DNA from: Sulfurimonas sp.
GTDB taxonomy: Bacteria > Campylobacterota > Campylobacteria > Campylobacterales > Sulfurimonadaceae
DNA: 64,000 bases
NCBI RefSeq assembly: GCF_029027585.1
Contig: NZ_CP093397.1
Coordinates: forward strand, 2,469,405-2,533,404
Direction: 5' to 3'
Positions 51,069 through 61,854 of this stretch are shown piece after piece. Each line of letters begins with the position of its first letter. The stretch's first letter is position 1. The notes beneath the pieces are model-generated. The model did not search any database. It saw nothing but the letters and a program-made list of their open reading frames with translations, and was not told where the DNA came from. A program made the translations under genes and the position numbers.

Positions 51069-52240
51069 TAGTTTCCTTTTGCAGCTGCAATAGCTTTAGC
51101 TGCGCCATCACCTAAATCATTACCAACAATTAAGTTTGCAATGTTAGCATTTTTAAGAATCTCTGCAGCTTCTGGTGCATTTGTTCCATCTAGTCTAACA
51201 ACAACAGGAACTCTAACATCTGTTATTTTAGTAGCTTCAATAATACCATTTGCGATACGATCACAACGAACAATACCACCAAAAATGTTAACAAAAATAG
51301 CTTTCACATTTTTGTTTTTAAGAATTATTTCAAACCCTTTTGCAACTGTTTCAGCATTAGCTTTTCCACCAACATCTAAAAAGTTAGCTGGAGTTCCACC
51401 CATATAGTTAATTGTATCCATAGTACCCATCGCAAGACCAGCACCATTTACCATACAACCGATTTCACCATCTAGTGCTACATAAGAAAGACCATATTTA
51501 GCAGCTTCTAACTCGTCTGCATCTTCTTCAGTTAAATCTCTCATAGCTTCAATTTCAGGTTGACGCCCAAGAGCAGAGTTATCAAAGCCCATTTTTCCAT
51601 CTAGTGCTATGAATTCACCTGAACCAGTCTTAACAAGAGGATTGATTTCAATCATCTCTGCATCATTTTCCATATATAGTTTAAATAATTTTTTTGCAAA
51701 AGTGATAATATTTTTTTGCTCACCTTTATCCGTGATACCTAAACCAAATGCTAATTGACGACCATGAAAGCCCTGAAAACCAATTGCTGGATCAATAGGT
51801 ACTGTTATAATCTTTTCAGGAGTATTAGCTGCAACATCTTCAATATTCATTCCACCTTCAGTAGAAGCCATAATTAAAGGCATTTCTAATTTTCTATCAA
51901 GAACAACAGAAAGATATAGCTCTTCTTTTATATCTGCACCATCTTCGATATAAAGTTTTTGAACAAGTTTACCTTCAGCAGTCGTTTGATGAGTAACCAA
52001 AGTCATTCCTAAAATTTCTTCAGCAAGTTCTTTTACTTCGTCTATTGATTTAGCAAGTTTAACACCACCGCCAAGACCACGACCACCTGCATGAATCTGA
52101 GCTTTAACAACCCAAACAGGACCACCTAATTCTTTTGCAGCTTCAACTGCAGCATCAACGCTTTCTACCATTATACCTTTAGGTACAGGTATGCCATACT
52201 TAGCAAAAACTTGCTTCGCTTGATATTCATGTATATTCAT
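51068..52240 (-). CDS. sucC: Succinyl-CoA synthetase beta subunit
   Basis: 390 aa. ATP-grasp N-terminal half ([39 protein letters not shown]) and CoA-ligase C-terminal half ([29 protein letters not shown]). 24 bases downstream of fumC and coupled to sucD. Confidence 0.96.
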   Translation of the reverse strand: MNIHEYQAKQVFAKYGIPVPKGIMVESVDAAVEAAKELGGPVWVVKAQIHAGGRGLGGGVKLAKSIDEVKELAEEILGMTLVTHQTTAEGKLVQKLYIEDGADIKEELYLSVVLDRKLEMPLIMASTEGGMNIEDVAANTPEKIITVPIDPAIGFQGFHGRQLAFGLGITDKGEQKNIITFAKKLFKLYMENDAEMIEINPLVKTGSGEFIALDGKMGFDNSALGRQPEIEAMRDLTEEDADELEAAKYGLSYVALDGEIGCMVNGAGLAMGTMDTINYMGGTPANFLDVGGKANAETVAKGFEIILKNKNVKAIFVNIFGGIVRCDRIANGIIEATKITDVRVPVVVRLDGTNAPEAAEILKNANIANLIVGNDLGDGAAKAIAAAKGN

Positions 52241-52264
52241 CTATTCTCCTTGTTTTTAAATGTG

Positions 52265-53656
52265 TTAAGCACTTGGTGCAATCATATTCTCTGGTATAAC
52301 ATACTTGTCAAACTCTTCAGCTGTTAATAAACCTAAGTCTATCGCTGTTTCTTTTAAAGTTGAATTATTTGCATGAGCTGTTTTTGCAATTTTTGCCGCA
52401 TTATCATAACCGATATGTGGATTTAAAGCAGTAACAAGCATTAATGAATTGTGAAGATAAAAATCTATTTTATCTGCAACAGGTTCTAAACCAACTGCAC
52501 AATGATCATTAAAACTAGTAATGCTGTCCGCTAATAAACGACAACTTTGTAAATAATTTAATGCGATTACAGGCTTATAAACATTTAGCTCAAAGTTACC
52601 TTGAGAAGCACCCATAGAAATAGCTACATCATTACCAAATACTTGGCAAGTAACCATAGTTACAGCTTCAGCTTGAGTAGGATTTACCTTTCCTGGCATA
52701 ATTGAACTTCCTGGCTCATTTGCTGGAATTTCTAATTCACCAATACCACAACGAGGACCAGATGCTAACCATCTAACATCATTAGCAATTTTCATCATGT
52801 CAGCAGCTAAAGCTTTTAGCGCACCATGAGAATAAACTAGAGCATCATGAGAAGTCAAAGCATGAAACTTATTTGGAGCAGTGATAAAATCATGTCCCGT
52901 AAGTTCTGTAAGTTTATCTGCAACTCTTTTTCCAAGTTCTGGATGTGCATTAAGACCTGTTCCAACAGCTGTTCCACCTAAAGCTAGTTCGCGAACTGCT
53001 TCAAGAGAATCTTTTGCCATTTTTTCACATTTATTTAACATTTCAACCCAGCCAGAAATTTCTTGACCTAGTGTGATTGGAGTTGCATCTTGAAGATGAG
53101 TACGACCAATTTTTACAACAGATTCAAATTTTGCTGATTTTTCTTCTAGCGTTGCTTTTAATTTAGCGATTGCAGGTAAAACACGAGTTTCTACTGATAT
53201 AACTGCTGCTACATGCAAAGCTGTTGGATATGTATCATTTGATGACTGAGATTTATTTACATCATCATTTGGATGAACAAGTTTCTCAGTTCTAAAATCT
53301 CCGCCTAGTATTTCTGTTGCACGATTAGCAAGAACTTCATTGTTGTTCATATTTGATTGTGTACCAGAACCTGTTTGCCACACAACTAGTGGATAATTAG
53401 CATCAAGTTTACCCGCTAACATATCATCTGCTGCCGCTGCAATAGCATCAGCTTTTTTACCATCTAATTTACCTAAGTCTTTATTAACCAAAGCAACAGA
53501 TTTTTTTAGAAATGAAAATGCTCTTGTAATCTCATAAGGCATAGTTTCTTCGCCAATAGCAAAGTTTTCTATACTTCTTTGAGTTTGCGCTGCCCAATAA
53601 GCGTCTATTGGAACTTGAATTTCACCCATAGTATCTTTTTCAATACGCGTATTCAC
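52265..53656 (-). CDS. fumC: Class II fumarase
   Basis: 463 aa iron-free fumarase. Signature [15 protein letters not shown] near residue 320, plus [14 protein letters not shown] and [15 protein letters not shown]. Reversible hydration of fumarate; here in the malate-to-fumarate direction if the cycle runs reductively. First gene of fumC-sucC-sucD. Confidence 0.96.
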   Translation of the reverse strand: MNTRIEKDTMGEIQVPIDAYWAAQTQRSIENFAIGEETMPYEITRAFSFLKKSVALVNKDLGKLDGKKADAIAAAADDMLAGKLDANYPLVVWQTGSGTQSNMNNNEVLANRATEILGGDFRTEKLVHPNDDVNKSQSSNDTYPTALHVAAVISVETRVLPAIAKLKATLEEKSAKFESVVKIGRTHLQDATPITLGQEISGWVEMLNKCEKMAKDSLEAVRELALGGTAVGTGLNAHPELGKRVADKLTELTGHDFITAPNKFHALTSHDALVYSHGALKALAADMMKIANDVRWLASGPRCGIGELEIPANEPGSSIMPGKVNPTQAEAVTMVTCQVFGNDVAISMGASQGNFELNVYKPVIALNYLQSCRLLADSITSFNDHCAVGLEPVADKIDFYLHNSLMLVTALNPHIGYDNAAKIAKTAHANNSTLKETAIDLGLLTAEEFDKYVIPENMIAPSA

Positions 53657-53823
53657 AATTATTCTCCTTTTGATAAAATTATCATAATATAAATTTAAAA
53701 AATTAACCTCTAAAATGTATTCAAATTATTTTAGCACTCTTTTTATAATTCTACACATTTTATATATCTATTTTTCAAGACATGTAAAAATGTGTAGTTT
53801 TTACTCAGTTAATTTTTATTCTT

Positions 53824-55761
53824 TTATTTAACTTCAAGACCGAATGTAAATCCGTCATTAACCTTAGCTATAAGCTCTGGTAAAACATCTTCATAATCAC
53901 CAACTATACCGAAATCTGAATTAGCAAAAATTGTTTCTTTTGCATTATGATTTATGGCAATAATGGTTTCTGATTCTTTCATACCAGCGATATGTTGAAC
54001 TGCTCCACTGACACCAACTGCAATGTAGATTTTTGGTCTAACAGTTTTTCCAGTTTGTCCAACTTGTCTAGCATACTCAGCTAAACCCTCATCAACAACT
54101 GGACGACTTACTGCCCATTCTGCATTAACACCTTGCTTATTTAATGCCGCAGCTAAATCTTTAACTAATTGCATCTCATCACTAACAGTACCTCTACCGC
54201 CAGTAATAATAATATCTGCTTCAAATAAGTTTTGTAAACCACCCTCACCTCTTACAGTTTGGATAATTTCTGTTACAAAATCATCTTCTATAAGTTTTGG
54301 AGTAAAAGATGTAACTATACCTTCTCTGCTTTCATCTAAAGTTGGTACTTCAAAAGTTCCCGCTCTAGCAGTAGAAATTTGAGGACAAACAAAACCTAAA
54401 ATTGTTGCAAGCTTAGACTCACCATAAGTAGGTCTTCTTGACTCTAATATTGGATAATATCTAATTTTTTTCTTTCTATCGTAGTGTTCGCCGATCTCAA
54501 GTGCAGTACAATCAGCTGTAACTCCACCATCAACCTTAACACCAATTCTAGGAGCAAGTTCACGACCTGCTGTTGTTGCAGCAAAAAGTGCAATTTCTGG
54601 GTTTTTATCTTTAATAACTTGTGCAAAAATAGATGCAAAAGGTAAGATTCTATATTCTTCTAATCTTTCATCATTTACAACTATTACTTCATCTGAACCA
54701 GATGCTATTAACTCTTTAGCTAAATCATCAATGCCATTACCTATAATTAAAGTTACTACTTTTGTACCTTCATCAAGATCTTTAGCTAAATCTCTTGCTG
54801 GAGTTAATAACTCTAAAGAAGGTCTAGAAATTTTTCCATTAACAACCTCTGCCCAAGTCAAGATGCCAGAAGCACCTTTTCTAAAGTCAACATCTTCAAA
54901 ACCTTCTGGTTTTTTCTTTTCTTTTTTTACTTTTTTCTCTTTTACTTCTATTGTATTTTTACCAGATTTGATATTTTCAATCAAACTTGCTACTAACTCA
55001 ACTTCTCCATGACCTTCACACATCTTAATCGGAGCACGCTCACTAACTATATTTGCAACTTTTGCAACAATAGTAGGTGAACCACTTAATCCAATCATTT
55101 TATCACTTAAGTTAATATCAGTAATATTAAATACTTTTACTTCAGACTTTCTAGCTTTTACGGCACCACTTAAAGATGGGCGTCTAGGGTCAATCCCTGT
55201 TGGAGTAAAAGAAAGCGTACAAGGAAGAGGTAGTTTCATCATCTGATAACCACCTTCAATAATTCTTTTTGCTACGATATATCCATCTGTTAAAGAAGCA
55301 ACTTCAATAAATGTAGCTTGAGGAATTCCAAGATTTTCTGCAACTTGAGATGGAACATGTGCTGTATCTCCATCACTTGTTTGTCTTCCTGCAACGATAA
55401 TAAAATCTTCATTTAGACCTTTACCAAAACCTAAATGTTTTAACATCGTAGCAATTGCTAAACCAGTAGCATAAGTATCTGAGCCACCAAGTTTTCTATC
55501 GCTTAAAAGATACGCTTCATCATATCCCATTGAAATCGCTTTTTTCAAAGAAACCACAAAAGATGGTGGTCCCATTGAACATACAATTAATTTTGCATCT
55601 GGGTTATCATTTTTCATTTGGATTCCAGCTTCTAAAGCATATCCACAATCTATATTAATAATAGATTTCGCTTTCGTTCTATCCATTAAACCGTCGTCGC
55701 CCATTCTCATCTCAGATGGTAATGGAACTTGTTTCATTAAACTGATTATTGTTAAAGCCAT
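53824..55761 (-). CDS. Fused electron transfer flavoprotein beta-alpha
   Basis: 645 aa. Residues 1 to about 262 are EtfB (MALTIISLMKQVPLPSEMRM, GGSDTYATGLAIATML, VAGRQTSDGDTAHVP). A Lys/Glu-rich linker at about 265-295 joins a complete EtfA, whose C-terminal FAD site is visible in GQTGKTVRPKIYIAVGVSGA and HNAKETIFANSDFGIVGDY. In most bacteria these are two genes. Together with the ETF:quinone oxidoreductase 18 bases upstream it would pass electrons between flavin dehydrogenases and menaquinone; bifurcation is possible but not shown. Confidence 0.92.
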   Translation of the reverse strand: MALTIISLMKQVPLPSEMRMGDDGLMDRTKAKSIINIDCGYALEAGIQMKNDNPDAKLIVCSMGPPSFVVSLKKAISMGYDEAYLLSDRKLGGSDTYATGLAIATMLKHLGFGKGLNEDFIIVAGRQTSDGDTAHVPSQVAENLGIPQATFIEVASLTDGYIVAKRIIEGGYQMMKLPLPCTLSFTPTGIDPRRPSLSGAVKARKSEVKVFNITDINLSDKMIGLSGSPTIVAKVANIVSERAPIKMCEGHGEVELVASLIENIKSGKNTIEVKEKKVKKEKKKPEGFEDVDFRKGASGILTWAEVVNGKISRPSLELLTPARDLAKDLDEGTKVVTLIIGNGIDDLAKELIASGSDEVIVVNDERLEEYRILPFASIFAQVIKDKNPEIALFAATTAGRELAPRIGVKVDGGVTADCTALEIGEHYDRKKKIRYYPILESRRPTYGESKLATILGFVCPQISTARAGTFEVPTLDESREGIVTSFTPKLIEDDFVTEIIQTVRGEGGLQNLFEADIIITGGRGTVSDEMQLVKDLAAALNKQGVNAEWAVSRPVVDEGLAEYARQVGQTGKTVRPKIYIAVGVSGAVQHIAGMKESETIIAINHNAKETIFANSDFGIVGDYEDVLPELIAKVNDGFTFGLEVK

Positions 55762-55778
55762 ATTATATCTTCTCCACT

Positions 55779-57437
55779 CTACATCATATTATAGTCTGGA
55801 CCGTCGCCACCATAAGGTGTAGTCCAAGTAATTCCACTGTTTGGTGATTTAATATCACAAGTTTTACAGTGAACACAGTTTTCAGCGTGCAATCTAAGTG
55901 ATTTATCACCACTTTTTTTATCAGTATGAAGTTCATATACTTCAGCAGGACACATAGATGCACATGCTAAACCATATTCTTCTATATTTGATGATTTAAA
56001 TTTTTCAGGATCATTCACTACTAAATGAGGAACTTGAACTTCATCATGCATAGCTTTGGAATAGTAAACAGTTGTAACTTTATCAAATGTAAGTTTTTTA
56101 TCATACTCTAGTTTACTACCAAATCTTTCTTTAAATGGTTGTTTAGAGAATTCAGAAAGCTTTTTAGTTGTTTTAAAGTCATCTTCTGTTTTTGGTACCA
56201 TAAGACAAGCTCCACCAGTAACAAGCTGAAGACCCATTTTAAGTCCACCAAGAACCATACCGTCTTGCATTACTGCTCTCATGTTTCTTGTTGGATATAG
56301 CTCTTTATATATAAAACTACTATTTACAAGTTTTTCATACATCGATAATGATTGGGCACTTGTGTCTTTACTTACTAACGCTTCTATCGCTGTAGTTGCT
56401 GCACATATACCAGATCTTACCGCTAAGTGAACGCCCTTAAGTCTTGAAGTTGATAAAAATCCTGCACTATCTCCAACAATCATCATATTATCAGCATAAA
56501 ATTTTGGTACTGAGTTCCATCCACCCTCAGGCAGTGTTTTTGCACCAGCTTCTATAACTGAGCCACCTTCAAGGATTTTTGAAACTGTTGGATGAGTTTT
56601 CCATACTTGCATAGCTGCATGAATATCAAAAGTTGGGTCTTGATAATCAAGTCCTACAACAAGTCCAATAGCAACTCTATTTTCACTCAAACCATAAATA
56701 AAACCGCCACCAAACTCTTCTTTATCTTTTAACGGATATCCAAAAGTATGCTTAACTGCACCAGCTTCTATATTTCCCTCAGGAACTTTCCAGATTTCTT
56801 TTACACCTAAAGAGTATATTTGAGGGTTTTTTCCAGCATCTAGACTTAATCTTTGGATTACTGTTTTTACTGCAGAACCTCTAGTTCCTTCAGCAAATAC
56901 TGTAATAGCCGCTTCTATAGTAGTACCTTCTTGAAAGTTCTTTTGTTTAACACCATGATGATCAACACCAGTATCTTTAGTTTTTACACCAATAACTTTA
57001 TTTTCATCATTAAACACTACAGAATCTACTGCAAAACCTGTATAGATTTCTACACCTCTATCTTCTGCTAGTGTTGCTAAGTATTTACAAATTTTTCCAA
57101 GTGAAGCAATATAGTTTCCATCATTTGACATATATGGTGGATGAAAAGGTAGTGTTGTATCACTTCCATCTTCATTTATTTTTATCACATTATCAGAACC
57201 AACTTTTGAATCAAATGGAATTCCATCAAATTCTCCTGTTGTTAATAAATCTCTAAATACTTGTGGTCTAATTACAGCCCCAGAGAGTATATGAGAACCA
57301 ATTGAACTTCCCTTTTCAATTAGCATTATTCTTTTGTCTTCACCTCGTTGCTTCAGCTTGTCCGCCAAAGCGATTGCTGTTGCAAGACCAGAGGGTCCTC
57401 CACCAACAATAAGCACATCTGTTGAAACATTATCCAT
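55779..57437 (-). CDS. Electron transfer flavoprotein:quinone oxidoreductase
   Basis: 552 aa. FAD Rossmann VLIVGGGPSGLATAIALAD, GDSAGFLSTSRLKGVHLA, and a C-terminal 4Fe-4S site with CPAEVYELH and CVHCKTCDIK. It is a monotopic membrane enzyme reducing quinone with electrons from ETF. GGAG ten bases before the ATG. Upstream of and co-directional with the fused ETF gene. Confidence 0.93.
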   Translation of the reverse strand: MDNVSTDVLIVGGGPSGLATAIALADKLKQRGEDKRIMLIEKGSSIGSHILSGAVIRPQVFRDLLTTGEFDGIPFDSKVGSDNVIKINEDGSDTTLPFHPPYMSNDGNYIASLGKICKYLATLAEDRGVEIYTGFAVDSVVFNDENKVIGVKTKDTGVDHHGVKQKNFQEGTTIEAAITVFAEGTRGSAVKTVIQRLSLDAGKNPQIYSLGVKEIWKVPEGNIEAGAVKHTFGYPLKDKEEFGGGFIYGLSENRVAIGLVVGLDYQDPTFDIHAAMQVWKTHPTVSKILEGGSVIEAGAKTLPEGGWNSVPKFYADNMMIVGDSAGFLSTSRLKGVHLAVRSGICAATTAIEALVSKDTSAQSLSMYEKLVNSSFIYKELYPTRNMRAVMQDGMVLGGLKMGLQLVTGGACLMVPKTEDDFKTTKKLSEFSKQPFKERFGSKLEYDKKLTFDKVTTVYYSKAMHDEVQVPHLVVNDPEKFKSSNIEEYGLACASMCPAEVYELHTDKKSGDKSLRLHAENCVHCKTCDIKSPNSGITWTTPYGGDGPDYNMM

Positions 57438-57618
57438 TTAGCACTCCATAATTCGCTTAAATTTTAAAAACACAGTAGGATATCAAAATATAAATTAAAC
57501 TTATATTTAAGAGGTGAAAGTAAATGAAATAGGATTTTTTTGTAACGAAACGAAACGAAAGGGTGAAGTATAATTTTTAGTTATATCAAGTTGCCAAAAA
57601 ATGACAACTTAATTACTT
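57438..57618. other. Intergenic gap between the ETF operon and mdh
   Basis: Contains three tandem CGAAA units (57546-57560) and a hairpin, AAGTTG (57588-57593) with CAACTT (57605-57610), which could end mdh transcription on the minus strand though no T-tract follows. No gene seen. Confidence 0.4.
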
Positions 57619-58566
57619 TTAGTCGTAAAAACCACTTGAATAAAGAATATCTATAAGCTCTCTAACACTTCCTATAGATTTAGCAAATTTTCTGTCTTGA
57701 TCATCATTTAGATTGGCTTCAATGACCTTTTCAACACCACATGCACCAATCATAACAGGAACACCTGTCACAACTTTATCGTAGCCATATTCTCCATCTA
57801 GCATAACCGCACATGGATATATTTGTTTCATATCAGTAAGAACTGCTTCGACCATAAGAGCCGTTGATTTAGCTGGAGCATAGTAAGCACTACCATCTTT
57901 AAGTAGTCCAACTATTTCCGCTCCACCTTTTCTAGTTTTTTCAACTATCTCATTTATCTCATCCCAAGTTAAAAGATCAGTAAGAGGAACACCTGCTACA
58001 GTGGAAAATCTAGGAAGAGGAACCATATCATCACCATGACCGCCCATCACAGAACATCTTATCTGCCCTGCTCCATAGCCTAGCTTTTCATAAACAAAAT
58101 GAGCCATTCTAGCACTATCTAAAATACCTGCCATTCCAAGAACCCGACTTCTATCCCAACCTGTTTCTTTAAGTGCAACATAAACCATAGCATCTAAAGG
58201 ATTAGATACAGGGATAATAACTGCGTTTGGAGAAGAAACTTTTATAACACTCATTACTTCTCTCATTATAGTTGCATTCTTGATAAGTAAATCATCTCTA
58301 CTCATTCCTGGAAGTCTTGGACTTCCTGCTGTTATAACCACAACATCACAATCTTTTACATCTTCTAATGTTTCAGCAACAGTAATCACAGTATGCTTTC
58401 TAGCGGCTTGAGCGGCTTGAGATAGGTCTAGAGCCTTACCTCTTGCCTTATCCACTTCTATAGCTCGAATAATCACTTCATGACAAGAACCACTCATAGC
58501 TAAAGAATAAGCTACTGATGAACCAACATTACCAACACCTACTATTCCTACTCTTTTTCCTTTCAT
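57619..58566 (-). CDS. mdh: Malate dehydrogenase (LDH-like type)
   Basis: 315 aa NAD-dependent enzyme. GIVGVGNVGSSVAYSL nucleotide loop, active-site Arg in RLPGMSRDD, VSNPLDAMVYVA and catalytic His in MGGHGDDMVPL; the substrate Arg in the mobile loop marks MDH over LDH. Lies 32 bases downstream of icd on the same strand, in the rTCA set. Confidence 0.94.
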   Translation of the reverse strand: MKGKRVGIVGVGNVGSSVAYSLAMSGSCHEVIIRAIEVDKARGKALDLSQAAQAARKHTVITVAETLEDVKDCDVVVITAGSPRLPGMSRDDLLIKNATIMREVMSVIKVSSPNAVIIPVSNPLDAMVYVALKETGWDRSRVLGMAGILDSARMAHFVYEKLGYGAGQIRCSVMGGHGDDMVPLPRFSTVAGVPLTDLLTWDEINEIVEKTRKGGAEIVGLLKDGSAYYAPAKSTALMVEAVLTDMKQIYPCAVMLDGEYGYDKVVTGVPVMIGACGVEKVIEANLNDDQDRKFAKSIGSVRELIDILYSSGFYD

Positions 58567-58598
58567 GGCCCTTCCTTTTAGTCTTTTGAACTGTCTAT

Positions 58599-60800
58599 CT
58601 ATATCGCTTTAATTATAGCGTTTAAAGTAGCTGATGGACGCATCGCTGCTTCAGCTTTTACGATATCTGGATTAAAATAACCGCCAATATCTTGTGCTTT
58701 ACCTTCTACTGATTGTAATTCTTCAAGAATTTTAATTTCATTATCTTTTAGTGCAGCAGCAACTGGAGCAAATTTTGCCCCAAGAGCAGAATCATCTGTT
58801 TGTTTTGCAAGAGCATCTGCCCAGTATTGAGCTACGAAAAAGTGAGAAGCTTTGTTATCATTTTCACCACATTTTCTTGATGGTGCCTTATTATTATCTA
58901 AGTAACTATTGTTTGCTTTATCAAGAGCAGCAGTAACAACACTAAGTTTTTTAGAATCATTTTTTTTTGCTATAAAGCGTAAAGATTCAGCTAAAGCTAA
59001 AAACTCACCTAAAGAATCCCATCTAAGATGTCCTTCTTTTAAAAACTGATCAACATGTTTAGGAGCTGAACCACCTGCACCTGTTTCAAAAAGTCCACCA
59101 CCATTGATAAGAGGCACTACGGAAAGCATTTTTGCAGATGTTCCAAGCTCTAATATTGGAAAAAGGTCTGTTAAGTAATCACGAAGAACATTTCCTGAAA
59201 CAGAAATAGTATTTTCACCTTTTCTTACTCTTAGTAAAGAATAAGTCATAGCTTTATCTGGTGCCATTATTGGAAGGTCTAATCCAGAAGTATCATGATT
59301 TTTTAAATACTCATTTACTTTTTTAATCATATTTGCATCATGTGCTCTATTTTTATCTAACCAAAATACAGCAGGAACACCTTCGATTCTAGCTCTCTCA
59401 ACAGCAAGTCTTACCCAATCTCTAATAGGAATATCTTTGGATCTAGACATTCTCCAGATATCACCTTTTTCAACATCAAAACTCATAAGCTCTGAACCAT
59501 CTGTATCTAAAACTTTAACAGTTCCAGCTTCTGAGATTTCAAAAGTTGTAGGGTGAGAACCGTACTCTTCAGCTTTTTGTGCCATAAGTCCAACATTTGA
59601 AACTGAACCCATTGTTGTAACATCATACTGACCATTTGTAACACAATCTTCAATACATATTTTATACATAGTTGCGTAGCATCTATCTGGGACAACTGCA
59701 ACACACTCTTGAAGAGCATCATTATTATTCCACATTTGACCACCATCTCTTACAACAACAGGAAGAGATGCATCTATGATTATATCATTAGAAGCATGTA
59801 GGTTTGTGATACCTTTTGAAGAGTCAACCATTGCAATAGCTGGCTGAGTAGAATATACATTCATTATTGCTTTTTCAATTTTAGCTTTTTTATCAGCATC
59901 TAGACTATCTAGTTTTTTATACAAATCGCCAAGACCTAAGTTAGAGTTGTAACCAACGCTATTTAAATCTTCACCAAATTCAGCAAATACATCTTTAAAG
60001 AATACTTCAACAGCATGACCAAACATGATAGGATCAGAAACTTTCATCATTGTTGCTTTTAAGTGTAATGACCAAAGAATACCTTGCTTTTTTGCATCTG
60101 TGATTGTTTCTTGTAAAAACTCTCTTAAAGCGGAAACACTCATAAATGTACCATCTAAGATTTCTTTATCTTGAATATCAGTTAATTCTTTAAGTAAGTT
60201 TCCGTTTAGCTCTATTCTAACAGTTCCTGCACCTGATTTTATGATTGATTGCTCATTACCATAAAAATCTCCACTTTGCATATGAGAAACAGAAGCTTTA
60301 GAGTTTTGTGAAAAAGCTTTTAATTTATGAGGATTTTTCTTAGCAAAGTTTTTAACTGCTACGGCAGCTCTTCTGTCTGAGTTTCCTTCACGAAGAACAG
60401 GGTTCACCGCTGAACCTAGACAAGTAGAGTAAGTAGCTTGAATACTTTTTTCTTCATCTGTTTTAGGAGATTCAGGATAAGAAGGAATATCATAACCTTG
60501 TCCCTGAAGTTCTGTAATACATGCTATAAGCTGAGGAATAGATGCAGAAATATTTGGAAGTTTGATAATGTTTCCATCAGGCTGAAGCACTATTTCACCT
60601 AACTTAGATAGTTCATCTTCAATTTTTTGAGCATCTGTTAAGTTCTGAGGAAACTTAGATAAAACTCTACCTGCAAGTGAAATATTTTTAGTTTCTACTT
60701 CAACGCCTGCTGCTTTAGTAAAAGCGTTTACAATTGGTAATAGTGAATAAGTTGCTAAAGCTGGAGCTTCATCAATTTTCGTCCAAATAATTTTTGACAT
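58599..60800 (-). CDS. icd: Isocitrate dehydrogenase, monomeric NADP type
   Basis: 733 aa, the length of the monomeric IDH-II family, unrelated in size to the 45-kDa dimeric form. [15 protein letters not shown] at the start, [20 protein letters not shown] for substrate binding, [14 protein letters not shown] and [16 protein letters not shown] are typical. In Sulfurimonas-like organisms it carboxylates 2-oxoglutarate. AAGGA eight bases before the ATG. Confidence 0.95.
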   Translation of the reverse strand: MSKIIWTKIDEAPALATYSLLPIVNAFTKAAGVEVETKNISLAGRVLSKFPQNLTDAQKIEDELSKLGEIVLQPDGNIIKLPNISASIPQLIACITELQGQGYDIPSYPESPKTDEEKSIQATYSTCLGSAVNPVLREGNSDRRAAVAVKNFAKKNPHKLKAFSQNSKASVSHMQSGDFYGNEQSIIKSGAGTVRIELNGNLLKELTDIQDKEILDGTFMSVSALREFLQETITDAKKQGILWSLHLKATMMKVSDPIMFGHAVEVFFKDVFAEFGEDLNSVGYNSNLGLGDLYKKLDSLDADKKAKIEKAIMNVYSTQPAIAMVDSSKGITNLHASNDIIIDASLPVVVRDGGQMWNNNDALQECVAVVPDRCYATMYKICIEDCVTNGQYDVTTMGSVSNVGLMAQKAEEYGSHPTTFEISEAGTVKVLDTDGSELMSFDVEKGDIWRMSRSKDIPIRDWVRLAVERARIEGVPAVFWLDKNRAHDANMIKKVNEYLKNHDTSGLDLPIMAPDKAMTYSLLRVRKGENTISVSGNVLRDYLTDLFPILELGTSAKMLSVVPLINGGGLFETGAGGSAPKHVDQFLKEGHLRWDSLGEFLALAESLRFIAKKNDSKKLSVVTAALDKANNSYLDNNKAPSRKCGENDNKASHFFVAQYWADALAKQTDDSALGAKFAPVAAALKDNEIKILEELQSVEGKAQDIGGYFNPDIVKAEAAMRPSATLNAIIKAI

Positions 60801-60817
60801 TTTCTATCCTTGAGTTT

Positions 60818-60847
60818 GGTATTATATTTTTGTAACAGAATAATACC
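60818..60847 (-). promoter_or_regulatory. Inverted repeat around a possible icd -10
   Basis: GGTATTAT (60818-60825) and ATAATACC (60840-60847) are perfect 8-bp arms around 14 bases. On the minus strand a TATAAT (60826-60821) lies within it, about 20 bases before the icd start. No matching -35 was found. Confidence 0.35.
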
Positions 60848-60909
60848 ACTAAGATAAACAATATTTGATTAAGAGATTTAAAAAGATTTAGTTATTTTTT
60901 CAATATGTT

Positions 60910-61854
60910 TCATTTTGTAACACGCTTTATATTGCGTAAATGTGTAGAATAGTTACATGAAAAATCATGTCCTCCACTCTTTGATTTCATAAAATAAAGG
61001 TACTTTGTTTTAGCTGGAAACACAGCAGCTCTTATAGCATCAAAGCTAACATTACAAACAGGGACACTTGGAACACCCCTGTTTTTGTATGTATTATAGA
61101 TGCTATTGTCTTCTCTAATTCTTTTTGGAGTGATTTTTATATGAGAATACTTACCATAATTTAGTGTTCCATCCATCTGCAATTTCATACCTTTTTTAAT
61201 TCTGTTGTAAATTACTGAACTAACAAGAGGCATCTCTTCTATATTTGCTGATTCTTTTTGTATTACAGAAGCTATTGATACAAAATGAAACCATCTTTTT
61301 TCATTATATGTTCCAAAAAGTTTTATAGAAAGCTCTTTCATCTGTTTTTGCGAATTATAAAGAAAAATCCTTATTAACTCTTTTTCTGAAATACCAATTG
61401 GCAATCTATATGTATTTGGAACAAAAGCACCTTCTTTTTGTTTTGTTTGCATCGCGTATTGTTTTTGTAATTCTTTAAAATCAAGGTTTAGCTTAGAAGA
61501 TATTTGTTTTAAAAAAATATATGTTGTTTCCCCTGGTATCAAAGTGATATTTTGAAGTGCTGCTTTAGCATGAGATATCTTATATAAAAATTCTCCTCTT
61601 GTTATCTCTGTTTCACCTATATTTATCCAGCCACTTTGCGGAGAGCCAATAAGTCTTAATAACAATGAATCTAATTTACAAACATTGTATTTTCTATTCT
61701 TTAGTTGTGTTATAATCTGATTAATAGACCCCTCAGAAATATAAATAACTTTTTGGGTCGAAACAGGCTGATTTAGGTAATACATGAACGATAAAACAAT
61801 TATTAATACAATTTCAACAATCCATTTTATTATTGTAAGCGCTTTAGTATTCAT
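60910..61854 (-). CDS. mltG: Endolytic murein transglycosylase MltG
   Basis: 314 aa from the ATG at 61854; a GTG three codons earlier is possible. One N-terminal membrane helix (IVEIVLIIVLSFMYYL), a LysM-like region, then the YceG/MltG domain with catalytic Glu in VIQKESANIEEMPLVSSVIY and LQMDGTLNYG, YNTYKNRGVPSVPVCN. Cuts nascent glycan strands. Its 5' end overlaps the divergent AsmA-like gene by about 70 bases. Confidence 0.9.
   Translation of the reverse strand: MNTKALTIIKWIVEIVLIIVLSFMYYLNQPVSTQKVIYISEGSINQIITQLKNRKYNVCKLDSLLLRLIGSPQSGWINIGETEITRGEFLYKISHAKAALQNITLIPGETTYIFLKQISSKLNLDFKELQKQYAMQTKQKEGAFVPNTYRLPIGISEKELIRIFLYNSQKQMKELSIKLFGTYNEKRWFHFVSIASVIQKESANIEEMPLVSSVIYNRIKKGMKLQMDGTLNYGKYSHIKITPKRIREDNSIYNTYKNRGVPSVPVCNVSFDAIRAAVFPAKTKYLYFMKSKSGGHDFSCNYSTHLRNIKRVTK

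Noticed and set aside
57546..57560. Tandem CGAAA repeats as a phase-variation tract
   Set aside because: Only three units, and not located in a reading frame or at a promoter spacing that would switch expression.
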